Shown: positions 32,874 to 41,185, counted from the stretch's first letter. The stretch is 64,000 nucleotides of DNA from Microbacterium sp. SORGH_AS_0888 (GCF_030818905.1 NZ_JAUTAZ010000001.1:1984001-2048000); one strand, 5' to 3'. The notes: a model not told the origin generated them from the sequence alone. Numbers and translations are program-made.

Positions 32874-34135
32874 GACGCGGGGAGCGGGCAGACCGCGAGT
32901 CCGGCGATCGCGTCGTGGAGCTGCGCGGCGGTCCACGGGAGGCCCGCATCCGGCGCCGTCTGGCCGGCGGCGGGCGGCGCCTTCGAGGCGATGGCGGCGA
33001 GCTGCCACGCCAGGTCGGCGCCGATGCGGTCGTTCGCCGCCGAGTTGTTGAGCACGACGGCGACCGCCATGCCCGTCGTCGGGTCGGCGAACGCGGCCGT
33101 GATGTAGCCCGGAGCCGAGCCGAACTGCCCGATGAGGGAGCCGGCCTGGAACGCACCGCCGGTCGCCGTGAACCACGAGGGCTGATCGGCCGCGACCGGC
33201 AGCGGGGTGGCGAAGCGGTTGGCCGAGGCGGGCACCAGCGCGCCGGTCGCGAGCGCCTGGGCGTAGCGTCCCAGGTCGTCGATCGTGGTGACCGCGCCGC
33301 TGTCGGTGAACCCGGAGCTGGCGGAGCGGACGGTGACGTCGGTCGGCGCCGCGCAGTCCACGCCTCCCCCGTCGACGGGCAACGAGAGCGTTCCGGTCAG
33401 CGCGGGCGTGCCCGGCGCCGCGGCGGCGTCACCGGGGAGCGAGGTGCTGTCCAGGTCGAGGGGCGAGAACACCTGGTCCTCCAGCACCTGGGACGCGCTC
33501 CGCCCCGTCACGCGTTCGAGCACGAGCCCGAGCAGCACATACCCCGCGTCCGAGTCGCGCCATGCGACGCCGACCTGCGCGGGGTCGACCGTGCCGGCGC
33601 CGTAGGAGGCGAGCTCGCTCGGGTTCCAGACGCGCGCGGGGGTCGTGAGGAAGTCGCCGGAGAGTCGCGACGAGTAGGAGCCGAGACCGCTCGTTCCGTT
33701 GCACAGATCGCGCAGGGTGATCTGATCGGGAAGCCCGGCGACGCCCGCGACGTACTTCTTCACGGGGTCGTCGAGCGAGAGGGCGCCGGTCTCGGCGAGA
33801 CGGAACACCGCATCGCAGGTCATGGCTCGCGTGACGTCTCCCGCGCGGAAGACGTCGTCCGTCGCGCCCTGCCCGAGAGCCGTCACCCACGTGCCGCTCC
33901 AGGGGGCCCAGACGCCCACGATGGCCGAGCTCGAGCCGGTCGCCGCCATCGCGAACTCGACCGCCGACTGCATCTGAGACTGCACGTCCTCGGGGAAGGC
34001 GGCATCCACCTGGGCGGGGACGTGGATGTCGACGTGGGCGCCCGACGTGCAGGCAGTCGCCCCCGTCAGCACGACGGCCGCGACGGCGGAAGCCGCGACG
34101 ACACGTCGCACAGCGGTGCGGATCAGCAATGTCAC
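32870..34135 (-). CDS. Beta-lactamase/PBP-fold lipoprotein lacking catalytic residues
   Basis: A ~421-aa exported protein of the serine beta-lactamase/class C fold. The signal peptide RTAVRRVVAASAVAAVVLTGATAC ends in a lipobox with Cys29. The fold is clear (VFRLAETGALSLDDPVKKYV, ITLRDLCNGTSGL, GYVLLGLVLERVTGRS), but SxxK is D100-V-T-R103, YxN is D194-S-D196, and the third motif HxG is Q-F-G. All catalytic positions are replaced, so it is probably a binding protein or pseudoenzyme. Start is GTG 34135; GTG 34165 is also possible. It overlaps the exporter gene by 4 bp. Confidence 0.82.
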   Translation of the reverse strand: MTLLIRTAVRRVVAASAVAAVVLTGATACTSGAHVDIHVPAQVDAAFPEDVQSQMQSAVEFAMAATGSSSAIVGVWAPWSGTWVTALGQGATDDVFRAGDVTRAMTCDAVFRLAETGALSLDDPVKKYVAGVAGLPDQITLRDLCNGTSGLGSYSSRLSGDFLTTPARVWNPSELASYGAGTVDPAQVGVAWRDSDAGYVLLGLVLERVTGRSASQVLEDQVFSPLDLDSTSLPGDAAAAPGTPALTGTLSLPVDGGGVDCAAPTDVTVRSASSGFTDSGAVTTIDDLGRYAQALATGALVPASANRFATPLPVAADQPSWFTATGGAFQAGSLIGQFGSAPGYITAAFADPTTGMAVAVVLNNSAANDRIGADLAWQLAAIASKAPPAAGQTAPDAGLPWTAAQLHDAIAGLAVCPLPAS

Positions 34136-34207
34136 CCCCGGTCTCGTGCTCCAGCATTCAAACACACCGAGATCACAGCGTCATCACGACGCCCCTAGCC
34201 TTGACAC

Positions 34208-34513
34208 ATGGCACACCAGTTCGATGACGAGACCCTGGCCGGCGTGCTCGGCCACATGAACTCCGACCACACGGATGACAACGTGCTGATCGCACGAGCT
34301 TTCGGGCCCGGCGACGCCGTGGTCGCCGCTCGGATGACCGGCTTCGACGGCGACGGCGGCGACTGGGTGGTCACCGTGGTCGGCGACGAGGCGACGCTGC
34401 GGGTGCCGTGGCCGGGCGGCCCGATCTCGGAGCGGCGCGAGGTGCGACGCGAGATCGTGGCGCTCTACGACGAGTCGTGCCGTCGACTCGGCATCGAGCC
34501 GCGCCCGCACTGA
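34208..34513 (+). CDS. DUF2470 protein (heme-iron utilisation domain)
   Basis: A 101-aa single-domain DUF2470 protein. LAGVLGHMNSDHTDDNVLIARAFG at residues ~10-33 is the family core, as in the C-terminal domain of HugZ-type heme proteins, with HMNSDH as a conserved His pair. It ends REIVALYDESCRRLG. It stands 62 nt upstream of heme oxygenase in the same direction, so a heme or iron role is likely. TAGCCT lies 6 nt before the ATG, suggesting a leaderless mRNA. Confidence 0.82.
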   Translation: MAHQFDDETLAGVLGHMNSDHTDDNVLIARAFGPGDAVVAARMTGFDGDGGDWVVTVVGDEATLRVPWPGGPISERREVRREIVALYDESCRRLGIEPRPH

Positions 34514-34540
34514 CGGGGATCACACGGAGAAATTTCCTAG

Positions 34541-34559
34541 TTAGGTTCCGCTTACCTGA
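34541..34559 (+). promoter_or_regulatory. DtxR/IdeR-type iron box in front of heme oxygenase
   Basis: TTAGGTTCCGCTTACCTGA matches the 19-bp DtxR/IdeR consensus TTAGGTTAGGCTAACCTAA at 15 positions. It covers the -35 and spacer of the promoter whose -10 is at 34563, so Fe(II)-loaded DtxR would repress heme oxygenase when iron is plentiful. Confidence 0.82.
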
Positions 34560-34562
34560 AGG

Positions 34563-34568
34563 TATAGT
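34563..34568 (+). promoter_or_regulatory. -10 box of heme oxygenase (leaderless)
   Basis: TATAGT lies 7 nt before the ATG at 34576, so transcription should begin at or beside the start codon. No ribosome binding site is present. Confidence 0.65.
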
Positions 34569-34575
34569 GAGTCGC

Positions 34576-35235
34576 ATGAGCGACCCCATCCCCTTCTCCA
34601 GCGCCCTGCGTGAGCGTTCCGCGGGAGCGCACTCCGGCAGCGAGGGCGCCGGTTTCATGTCCGACCTGATCAAGGGCGAAGGCACGCGTGAGGACTACGT
34701 CTCGCTCGTGGCGCAGCACTGGTTCATCTACGAGGCGCTGGAGGCGGCGGCCGAGCGGATGAAGGCCGATCCGATCGCCTCCGTGTTCATCTCGGAGCGG
34801 CTGACCCGGCTGCCGGCGCTCGAGGCCGACCTGGAGTTCCTGCTGGGCGACGACTGGCGCGAGAAGGTCGAGCCGCTCCCGACGACCCAGCGCTACGTCG
34901 ACCGCATCAACAAGGTCGGCGCGACCTGGCCGGGCGGCTTCGTCGCCCACCACTACACCCGTTACCTCGGCGACCTCTCGGGCGGCCAGTTCATCGGCAA
35001 GCTCATGGCCCGCCGCTTCGGTTTCGAGACGAACGGCATCGGGTTCTACATCTTCGCCGACATCGCCGACCCGAAGGCGTTCAAGGAGGTCTACCGCGAG
35101 CAGCTCGATGCGGCCCCGTGGGACGAGGCCGAGAAGGAGCGCGTGATCGACGAGGTGCTGCTGGCGTATCGGTTCAACACCGAGCTCTTCGAGGACCTCG
35201 CACGCGCGAAGGCCGCCGGCTCCGCCGTCGCCTGA
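34576..35235 (+). CDS. hmuO: Heme oxygenase (biliverdin-producing)
   Basis: A 219-aa HmuO-type enzyme opening heme to biliverdin, CO and Fe(II) for iron acquisition. The proximal histidine is in RERSAGAHSGSEGAGF, the distal kinked helix is YTRYLGDLSGGQFIGKLMARRFG with the GDLSGG glycines, and the C-terminal helices are EKERVIDEVLLAYRFNTELFEDL. Length matches the corynebacterial enzymes (~215 aa). Control by the iron box at 34541-34559 is strongly indicated. The DUF2470 gene upstream is a likely partner. Confidence 0.95.
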   Translation: MSDPIPFSSALRERSAGAHSGSEGAGFMSDLIKGEGTREDYVSLVAQHWFIYEALEAAAERMKADPIASVFISERLTRLPALEADLEFLLGDDWREKVEPLPTTQRYVDRINKVGATWPGGFVAHHYTRYLGDLSGGQFIGKLMARRFGFETNGIGFYIFADIADPKAFKEVYREQLDAAPWDEAEKERVIDEVLLAYRFNTELFEDLARAKAAGSAVA

Positions 35236-35274
35236 CCCGCGCCTCTCGCCGAGTCGCACGGGGGCGGCTCGGGA

Positions 35275-36642
35275 TCAGGATGCGGCGGCGCGGGCGGCGC
35301 GCATGAACCGCTGCACGTCGGGGTCGACCCGCACATCGCTCGGACGCAGCGGACGCGACAGGTACAAGCCGTCGAGCGAGGTCAGCCGGGAGAGGGCCAC
35401 GTACGTCTGCCCCGCCGCGAACGCGCCCGACCCGAGGTCGATGACGGCGCGGTCGTACGTCTTGCCCTGCGACTTGTGGATCGTCACGGCCCAGGCCAAC
35501 CGCAGCGGGAACTGCGTGAACTCGGCCACGATGTCGCGGCTGAGCGACCGGGTCGCGGGATCGTAGGCGTACCGGAACCTCTCCCACACGGCCGGCTCGA
35601 CGTCGTGCTGGACCCCGTCGACCTCGACGCGGACCGTGCCGCCGGTGATCCGCACGACCGTGCCGATCGTGCCGTTGACCCACCGCGGCCCCTCCCCGTA
35701 GGGCTGCACGTCGTTGCGCAGGAACATCACCTGGGCCCCGACCTTCAGCTGCAGCTCGCGATCGGCGGGGAACGCCGCATCCCCCCGGCCGAAGTCGCCG
35801 CTGATCTCGGCCGTCGCGGTCTGCGACCGGCCCGACAGCGCATCGAGGTGCCGGCGGTTGATCGCGGTCACGCTGTCGTTGCGCGTCGCGAGCGTGATGA
35901 TCGGCGGGTCGTCGGGACCCGCCTCGGGGGGACGTCGCGCGCCCGTGTCGTTGAGGATCTTCGCCATGTCGGCCGTCACCTGCCCGTGACGCACCGCGTT
36001 CAGGAGCGTCTTGAAGCCGTCGTCGGACTGGCGGTGGATCTGCCGGAGCTCGCTGATGCGCAGATCCGCGCCGTGCCGGCCGAGATCGATGATCCCGTCG
36101 GAGCTCTCCTCGCCCGCCCAGACGTGCGCGTCGAAGAACCACGACGAGCGGTAGTGGTCGCGCATGTAGCGCGCCTCATCGCCGCGCGGCGGCACGGGGG
36201 CCAGCTGGTACGGATCGCCGAACATCACGATCTGGACGCCGCCGAACGGCTCGGCGCGGCGGCCGCGCGCCTGGCGCAGCGCACGATCCATCGCATCCAT
36301 GAGGTCGGCCGAGACCATCGAGATCTCATCGATCACGAGGGTGTCGATCGCGTTGAGAAGCTTGCGGGTGGCGTCGTTCTGATCCAGCTGCGACCCGCCG
36401 ATCAGCCCGATCGGCAACCGGAACAGCGAGTGGATCGTCTGCCCTTCGACGTTCAGCGCCGCGACGCCCGTGGGCGCGCACACCGCGATCTGCTTCCCGG
36501 TGTTCCACGCCAGGTGCTGGAGCAGGGTCGACTTTCCCGTGCCGGCGCGGCCCGTGATGAAGACGTGCTCCCGGGTGTCCTCGATCAGCCGGAACAGCGC
36601 CTCCTGCTCCGCCGACAGCCCGATCCCCTCCACTCGCTCCAT
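35275..36642 (-). CDS. PIF1-like DNA helicase (SF1B)
   Basis: A 455-aa AAA/SF1 helicase. HVFITGRAGTGKSTLLQHL is Walker A, LVIDEISMVSADLMDAMDRALR is motif II, VQIVMFGDPYQLAPVPP motif III, ISELRQIHRQSD motif IV-like, and LAWAVTIHKSQGKTYDRAVIDLG plus TYVALSRLTSLDGLYLSRPL are motifs V-VI. This is the compact PIF1 core without nuclease or zinc domains. Such proteins unwind 5'-3', often at G-quadruplex or recombination structures; the bacterial role is not settled. It ends 39 bp from heme oxygenase, convergent. Confidence 0.88.
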   Translation of the reverse strand: MERVEGIGLSAEQEALFRLIEDTREHVFITGRAGTGKSTLLQHLAWNTGKQIAVCAPTGVAALNVEGQTIHSLFRLPIGLIGGSQLDQNDATRKLLNAIDTLVIDEISMVSADLMDAMDRALRQARGRRAEPFGGVQIVMFGDPYQLAPVPPRGDEARYMRDHYRSSWFFDAHVWAGEESSDGIIDLGRHGADLRISELRQIHRQSDDGFKTLLNAVRHGQVTADMAKILNDTGARRPPEAGPDDPPIITLATRNDSVTAINRRHLDALSGRSQTATAEISGDFGRGDAAFPADRELQLKVGAQVMFLRNDVQPYGEGPRWVNGTIGTVVRITGGTVRVEVDGVQHDVEPAVWERFRYAYDPATRSLSRDIVAEFTQFPLRLAWAVTIHKSQGKTYDRAVIDLGSGAFAAGQTYVALSRLTSLDGLYLSRPLRPSDVRVDPDVQRFMRAARAAAS

Positions 36643-36764
36643 GCTAGGCGTGCGGGAGGCCCGCGGCCGGCGAGCCGCGCGGTCCGGTGCACGGCGCCGA
36701 GTTCTCCACAGCCGAGGAGGGCGACATCCGCGGATTATCAGGGTCCTCTTCCTAGACTGACCTG

Positions 36765-37817
36765 GTGGGTGGAAGCACGGGGGCTCGAACGCGCGTCGCG
36801 CGCGACCTCGTGCTGCTCGGGGTCGTGGGCGTCCTGCTGGTCGCCGCCTTCACCGCCGGCGCCGCCGCCCTCTACCGCGAGTTCTACTCCCCCTCGGCGT
36901 TCGTGCTGCGCTATCTGTCGCTCCTCGAGGGCGGTCACGCCGCCGATGCCCTCGCCGTGCCGGGCGTCGCCCTCGACTCGTCCGAGCTCGAACAGGCCGG
37001 CCTCCCGCCGACGGCGTCCGAGGCGCTGCTGCGGCAGGCGGCGCTCACCTCGCTCTCCGGCGTGCGGATCACGAGCGAGACGACCGAGGGCGACACCGCC
37101 GCGGTCGCGGTGAGCTTCGTCGCGGGCGGCCACCCCGGATCCGTCTCCTTCTCGGTGCGCCGCACCGGGACGATCGGGGTGCTTCCCACCTGGGCGTTCG
37201 CACGCAGTCCGCTCGCGGTCATCGATCTTCGGGTGACGGGCTCGATGGTGTTCCAGGTCAACGGCTTCACCCTCGACAAGCGGCAGGCGTCGGTCGACGG
37301 CGCCGAGGCCGACCCCGATGCGAGCGTGCCGATGCTCGTCTTCTCGCCGGGCCTGTACGCCGTCTCCGTCGACACCGCGATGGCACACGCCGACGGGCTC
37401 GCCGTCATCTCAGACGCGCCCATGAAGAAGGTCCCGGTGCGGGTGGATGCCGCGCCCACGACGGCCTTCACCGACCTCGTGCAGCAGCGGGTCGAGGAGT
37501 TCCTCACGGCCTGCGCGACGCAGCGCGTGCTCCAGCCCACCGGCTGTCCGTTCGGCTACGTCGTCGACAATCGCGTCGAGGAGCTGCCGCGGTGGTCGAT
37601 CACACGACAGCCGAGCATCGCGCTCGTCGCCGACGGCGCGGGATGGCGGATGCCCGACACCGGCGCCGTCGCCCACGTGGAGGTCGGCGTGCGCTCCCTC
37701 TACGACGGCACCTTCCGGGAGGTCTCGGAGGACGTGCCCTTCCTCGTCAACGGCACGATCGACATCCTCCCGGACAGCACCGCCTCCATCCGGATCGGCG
37801 GGGACTCGTCGCGCTGA
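36765..37817 (+). CDS. Membrane-anchored conserved actinobacterial protein
   Basis: A 350-aa protein of unknown function. A single N-terminal helix (LVLLGVVGVLLVAAFTAGAAALYREFY) anchors it, leaving a large outside domain with three to four beta-rich repeats (e.g. VSFVAGGHPGSVSFSVRRTGTIGVLPTWAFARSPLAVIDLRV, FSPGLYAVSVDTAMA). One Cys pair (TACATQRVLQPTGCPFGY) could form a disulfide. It resembles helix-anchored proteins common in Microbacteriaceae but I assign no function. The GTG start has TAGACT 6 nt upstream, so it is probably leaderless. Confidence 0.78.
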   Translation: MGGSTGARTRVARDLVLLGVVGVLLVAAFTAGAAALYREFYSPSAFVLRYLSLLEGGHAADALAVPGVALDSSELEQAGLPPTASEALLRQAALTSLSGVRITSETTEGDTAAVAVSFVAGGHPGSVSFSVRRTGTIGVLPTWAFARSPLAVIDLRVTGSMVFQVNGFTLDKRQASVDGAEADPDASVPMLVFSPGLYAVSVDTAMAHADGLAVISDAPMKKVPVRVDAAPTTAFTDLVQQRVEEFLTACATQRVLQPTGCPFGYVVDNRVEELPRWSITRQPSIALVADGAGWRMPDTGAVAHVEVGVRSLYDGTFREVSEDVPFLVNGTIDILPDSTASIRIGGDSSR

Positions 37818-37826
37818 CCGGCTCGG

Positions 37827-39812
37827 TCAGCGCCCGACGCGCGCGTCGCGCTCGGCGAGCTCGGCGAGGCGGGCGTTGTACTCCTCGAGCTCCGCGTCGC
37901 CCGTGCGATCGGCGTGCCGGTCGCGGCTGCGCTGGGACCGCTCGTCGCTGCGGCTCCACTGGATCGCGACCGTGATCCCGAGGATCAGGCTCGGGATCTC
38001 GCCGATCGCCCACGCGAGTCCCCCGCCGATGTACTGGTCCTCGAGCGGAGTCGGTCCCCACGTGCGGCCCATCGATCCGAACCACTCGGCGACGAAGAGC
38101 CCGGTCTGCATCATGATCGCGATGCCGAAGAACGCGTGCATCGCGATGACCGCGACGAGCGAGATGAGCCGCAACGGGTACGGGAACCGGTAGGGCACCG
38201 GATCGATGCCGATCAACGACTGGACGAAGAGATAGCCGGTGATGAGGAAGTGCACGGTCATCCACTCGTGCCCGAGGTGGTCGTACAGCGACCACCGGAA
38301 CAGGTCGCTGTAGTAGAACAGCCACAGCGAGCCGACGAAGAGCGCGGCCGCGACGAGCGGATGCGTCACGACCCGGGCGAACGGGGAGTGCACCGCCCAG
38401 AGGATCCACTCCCGTCCGCCGCGCGTGCCGTCGTCGCGCTTGCGGATGGCGCGCAGCGCGAGCGTGACGGGCGCCCCGGCCACGAGCAGCAGCGGGATCC
38501 CCATCGTGAGCAGCATGTGCCCGAGCATGTGGATGCTGAACAGGTAGTCCTGATACGCGTTGACCGGGCCGCAGGTGACCCACAGGAGCGCGAGCAGTCC
38601 GAGCGACCACAGCACGGTCCGGTAGACGGGCCAGCGGTCGCCGCGTCGACGCAGCCGCCACACGCCCGCGAGGTAGAAGAACAGCCCGAAGCCCACCGCG
38701 AACGCCCAGATCGGATCGATGTCCCACTGCGTGAACCACCGCAGTGCGGTGAGCTCGGGAGGCACCGGCGCGTTCGTGAGGAACACCGCGGGATCCGATC
38801 CGACCGGCGCGGTGGTATCGGCCGGCGGGGGCGTGCGGGCGAGTGCGGCGCCGGCACCGCTCGCGATGCCCATGAGGGCGAACTCGAGGACGATGAGCGT
38901 CCAGAACCGGCGGTTCGCGGCATCCTTGTGCACCATCGAGCGGATCAGCCGTGTGCGGTACCACGCTCCGAGCGTCCCCAGGGCGAGCAGGGCCACGACC
39001 TTGACCCCGAGGATGGCGCCGTAGGGGCTCAGCAGGTCGCCCCAGCCGACGACGCTGACTGACGCGCGAAGCGTTCCGGAGACGGCGACGACGACGAACG
39101 CGACGAGCGCGATGCTGGAGTAGCGCGAGAGCACGTCGACCATCGCCGGGCGCTCGAGCACGGGACGCACGAACACGAGCAGGAGGAGCCCTCCCAGCCA
39201 CACCGCCGCCGCGAGGATGTGGAGCACGAGCGAGACCATCGCGATCTTGTGGCTCGACTCGTCCCCCGTGTGTCCCTGCGTCCCCATCGGGACCAGCGCC
39301 GCCAGCGCGAGGACGGCGACCAGCAGCGTGGCCGTCCAGGAGCGGACCGCGAAGGTCAGCACCGTGAGAGCGGCACCGGCGACCGTCGTGATGAGCCACG
39401 TGCGCCCGAGCTCCGTCTCGACCAGGAAGCGCCCGAGCTGCTGCCCGAACAGCTGATCCGCGCTCGGCGTGGCGTTCAGGACGTTGAGGAAGGTGAAGAA
39501 GCCCGTGACGGCGCTCGCGACCGTGAAGACCGCAGCGGCGATGGATGCGGAGTCCAACGCGACATCGAATGCCCGGCTCCCCTGCCGCAGGGCGAACAGG
39601 GCGGTCACGAGCGCGCCGGCCATGAGCGCGGCGGACAGGTTCACGCCCAGCGTCGCGAGCGGGAGTCCCCAGCGCACGACGGGGCCCGGGTCTCCGATGC
39701 GCAGAGGGGCCGCTCCCCCGCCGAACGCGAGCGCGATCAGCAGCGCGCACAGCGCGGCGGCGGCGAGGAGCACGGGTCCCGCGATCCGGAGGGCGCGCGC
39801 GGAGAGGGTCAC
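37827..39812 (-). CDS. CopD-CtaG fusion: copper import / cytochrome oxidase assembly protein
   Basis: A 661-aa polytopic protein joining two families. Residues ~1-330 are CopD-like (GPVVRWGLPLATLGVNLSAALMAGALVTALF, VLHILAAAVWLGGLLLLVFVRPVLE with its conserved His/Trp). Residues ~345-640 are CtaG_Caa3-like (TQWDIDPIWAFAVGFGLFFYLAGVWRL, SIHMLGHMLLTMGIPLLLV with the HMxxH motif, WMTVHFLITGYLFVQSLIGIDP). The fusion delivers copper to cytochrome c oxidase in many actinobacteria. TAGGCT lies 6 nt before the GTG start (leaderless). Confidence 0.9.
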   Translation of the reverse strand: MTLSARALRIAGPVLLAAAALCALLIALAFGGGAAPLRIGDPGPVVRWGLPLATLGVNLSAALMAGALVTALFALRQGSRAFDVALDSASIAAAVFTVASAVTGFFTFLNVLNATPSADQLFGQQLGRFLVETELGRTWLITTVAGAALTVLTFAVRSWTATLLVAVLALAALVPMGTQGHTGDESSHKIAMVSLVLHILAAAVWLGGLLLLVFVRPVLERPAMVDVLSRYSSIALVAFVVVAVSGTLRASVSVVGWGDLLSPYGAILGVKVVALLALGTLGAWYRTRLIRSMVHKDAANRRFWTLIVLEFALMGIASGAGAALARTPPPADTTAPVGSDPAVFLTNAPVPPELTALRWFTQWDIDPIWAFAVGFGLFFYLAGVWRLRRRGDRWPVYRTVLWSLGLLALLWVTCGPVNAYQDYLFSIHMLGHMLLTMGIPLLLVAGAPVTLALRAIRKRDDGTRGGREWILWAVHSPFARVVTHPLVAAALFVGSLWLFYYSDLFRWSLYDHLGHEWMTVHFLITGYLFVQSLIGIDPVPYRFPYPLRLISLVAVIAMHAFFGIAIMMQTGLFVAEWFGSMGRTWGPTPLEDQYIGGGLAWAIGEIPSLILGITVAIQWSRSDERSQRSRDRHADRTGDAELEEYNARLAELAERDARVGR

Positions 39813-39830
39813 CCGTACAGCCTAGGCGGG

Positions 39831-39870
39831 CACGAAGAAAGGGGGATGCCGGCCGGCATCCCCCTTCGTG
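39831..39870 (-). terminator. Strong intrinsic terminator of the HU gene
   Basis: GGGGGATGCCGG and CCGGCATCCCCC form a perfect 12-bp inverted repeat (39841-39864), followed on the minus strand by TTTCTTCG. The flanks CACGAA/TTCGTG extend the symmetry. It begins 12 nt after the HU stop and may also serve the CtaG side. Confidence 0.85.
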
Positions 39871-39882
39871 ACGACATCGTCG

Positions 39883-40170
39883 TTACTTGACGGCGGCCTT
39901 CAGCTTCGAGCCGGCGGTCACCTTGACGCGCTTGCCCGCGGGGATCGCGATCTCGGCGCCGGTCTGGGGGTTGCGGCCGGTGCGCGCAGCGGTCTCGACC
40001 TGCTCGAACGCGATCCAGCCGGGGATCGAGACCTTGCTGCCCTTGGCGACGGCCTCGGAGACCGTGGAGAAGAGGGAGTCGAGCACGCTCGACACGGCGG
40101 ACTGGCTCTGGCCCGTGGCGCTGGCGATGCTCGCGACGAGCTCGGTCTTGGTGATGGACTTGTCGGCCAT
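39883..40170 (-). CDS. hup: HU-family DNA-binding protein
   Basis: A 95-aa HU/IHF-type histone-like protein. It starts with SITKTELVASIASATGQSQSAVSSVLDSLFSTVSEAVAKG (dimer helices), then the beta arm VSIPGWIAFEQVETAARTGRNPQTGAEIAIPAGKRVKVTAGSKLKAAVK with the conserved RNP tip. It lacks the Lys/Ala-rich C-terminal tail of mycobacterial HupB. It bends DNA and compacts the nucleoid. GGAGG precedes the ATG at 40170. It is transcribed alone, ending at the terminator at 39831-39870. Confidence 0.96.
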   Translation of the reverse strand: MADKSITKTELVASIASATGQSQSAVSSVLDSLFSTVSEAVAKGSKVSIPGWIAFEQVETAARTGRNPQTGAEIAIPAGKRVKVTAGSKLKAAVK

Positions 40171-40217
40171 GTGGGTTGTCCTCCAGACGGCTGTCGCCGT
40201 CTTTTCTTGACTTCGAG

Positions 40218-40235
40218 CCGGGAGCGTACTCCCGG
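40218..40235 (-). promoter_or_regulatory. Leader hairpin with UACG tetraloop in HU mRNA
   Basis: CCGGGAG-TACG-CTCCCGG on the minus strand is a perfect 7-bp stem closed by a UNCG-type tetraloop, about 50 nt before the HU start. It may stabilise the mRNA 5' end. A TATATT (40263-40258) just upstream could be the -10, overlapped by the palindrome TCGACCGCGGTCGA at 40245-40258. Confidence 0.5.
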
Positions 40236-40389
40236 TTGGTCGGATCGACCGCGGTCGAATATACCCGCGATCCCCGTGATTCCGCGGATTTTCACGAGTT
40301 TTGACGGTTCTCACGCGGCGTGTCCCCGACATCCGGGTCCTCGTGGGGCTCCTGTGACTGGTGTGACGGCCCGCGCCGCCGTCAACGCC

Positions 40390-40454
40390 GAGACCGGTCC
40401 TGCTCGCCGAAACCGGTGGGTTACCCCACGGTCTCGGCGAGCAGGACCGGTCTC
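40390..40454. repeat. Long intergenic palindrome, family copy A
   Basis: Outer arms of 21 bp (GAGACCGGTCCTGC.../...GCAGGACCGGTCTC) pair perfectly, followed by a GAGACC/CCGGTCTC-related core and a GTGGGTTACCCCAC tip. It begins 15 nt after the rpsN stop. Core and tip resemble copies B (52061-52133) and C (63738-63810). The rest of 40171-40469 outside the HU leader shows no gene. Confidence 0.8.
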
Positions 40455-40469
40455 GCGGTCTGTCGGTGC

Positions 40470-40775
40470 TTACCAGCTCGACTTGGTCACGCCGGGCAGC
40501 TCGCCGCGGTGCGCCATGTCGCGGAAGCGCACACGCGAGATGCCGAACTTCGACAGGACACCGCGCGGGCGGCCGTCGATGACGTCGCGCGAACGCAGAC
40601 GCACGGGCGATGCGTTGCGGGGCAGCTTCTGCAGGCCCACACGGGCGGCCTCACGCTGCTCGTCGGTGGACGCCGGGTCGACGAGCTGCTTCTTCAGCTC
40701 GAGGCGCTTGGCCGCGTAACGCTCGACGACCACCTTGCGCTGCTCGTTGCGAGCGATCTTGCTCTTCTTCGCCAT
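40470..40775 (-). CDS. rpsN: 30S ribosomal protein S14, zinc-free type
   Basis: A 101-aa S14. [71 protein letters not shown] is the full family C-terminus, and it contains no cysteine, so it is the C- (zinc-independent) long form. It starts 3 nt after the rpmG stop and ends the rpmB-rpmG-rpsN operon. Confidence 0.97.
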   Translation of the reverse strand: MAKKSKIARNEQRKVVVERYAAKRLELKKQLVDPASTDEQREAARVGLQKLPRNASPVRLRSRDVIDGRPRGVLSKFGISRVRFRDMAHRGELPGVTKSSW

Positions 40776-40778
40776 GTC

Positions 40779-40949
40779 TCAGCGCTCCTCTCGGAATTCG
40801 ACGTGCTTGCGCACGACGGGGTCGTACTTCTTGAGCACGATGCGGTCGGGGTTGTTGCGGCGGTTCTTGCGCGTCACGTAGGTGTAGCCCGTGCCGGCGG
40901 TCGAACGCAGCTTGATGATCGGACGGACGTCCTGAGCCTTCTTCGCCAT
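40779..40949 (-). CDS. rpmG: 50S ribosomal protein L33, zinc-free type
   Basis: A 56-aa L33: [19 protein letters not shown], then the [31 protein letters not shown] core. It has none of the CxxC pairs of zinc-binding L33. Its ATG overlaps the rpmB stop as TGATG, giving coupled translation. Confidence 0.96.
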   Translation of the reverse strand: MAKKAQDVRPIIKLRSTAGTGYTYVTRKNRRNNPDRIVLKKYDPVVRKHVEFREER

Positions 40950-41185
40950 CAGAGCTTCACACCCTTCGCGATGAGGTCCTTCACGACCGACTCGATGCCG
41001 CGGGCGTCAATGACCTTGATGCCCTTGGCCGACACGTTCAGCGTGATCTTGCGACCGAGCGACGGAACGAAGTAGGTCTTCTTCTGCACGTTGGGGTCGA
41101 AGCGGCGCTTCGTCCGGCGGTGCGAGTGCGAGATGTTGTGACCGAAGCCGGGAACCGCTCCAGTCACCTGGCACACTGCTGCCAT
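40949..41185 (-). CDS. rpmB: 50S ribosomal protein L28
   Basis: A 78-aa L28 starting [39 protein letters not shown], ending in DLIAKGVKL. Only one cysteine is present, where zinc-binding versions have CxxC, so it is zinc-free. AAGGAG lies 8 nt before the ATG. It is first in rpmB-rpmG-rpsN. In 41186-41355 I see a possible TAAGGT -10 near 41330 but no clear Zur box. Confidence 0.96.
   Translation of the reverse strand: MAAVCQVTGAVPGFGHNISHSHRRTKRRFDPNVQKKTYFVPSLGRKITLNVSAKGIKVIDARGIESVVKDLIAKGVKL

Noticed and set aside
32870-34135. Active class C beta-lactamase (resistance gene)
   Set aside because: SxxK, YxN and the third motif are all replaced, so hydrolysis of beta-lactams is not expected.
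40390-40454. Terminal repeats of an insertion sequence or MITE
   Set aside because: No target duplication or transposase is visible and the three copies do not bracket anything; the palindromic family reading is simpler.
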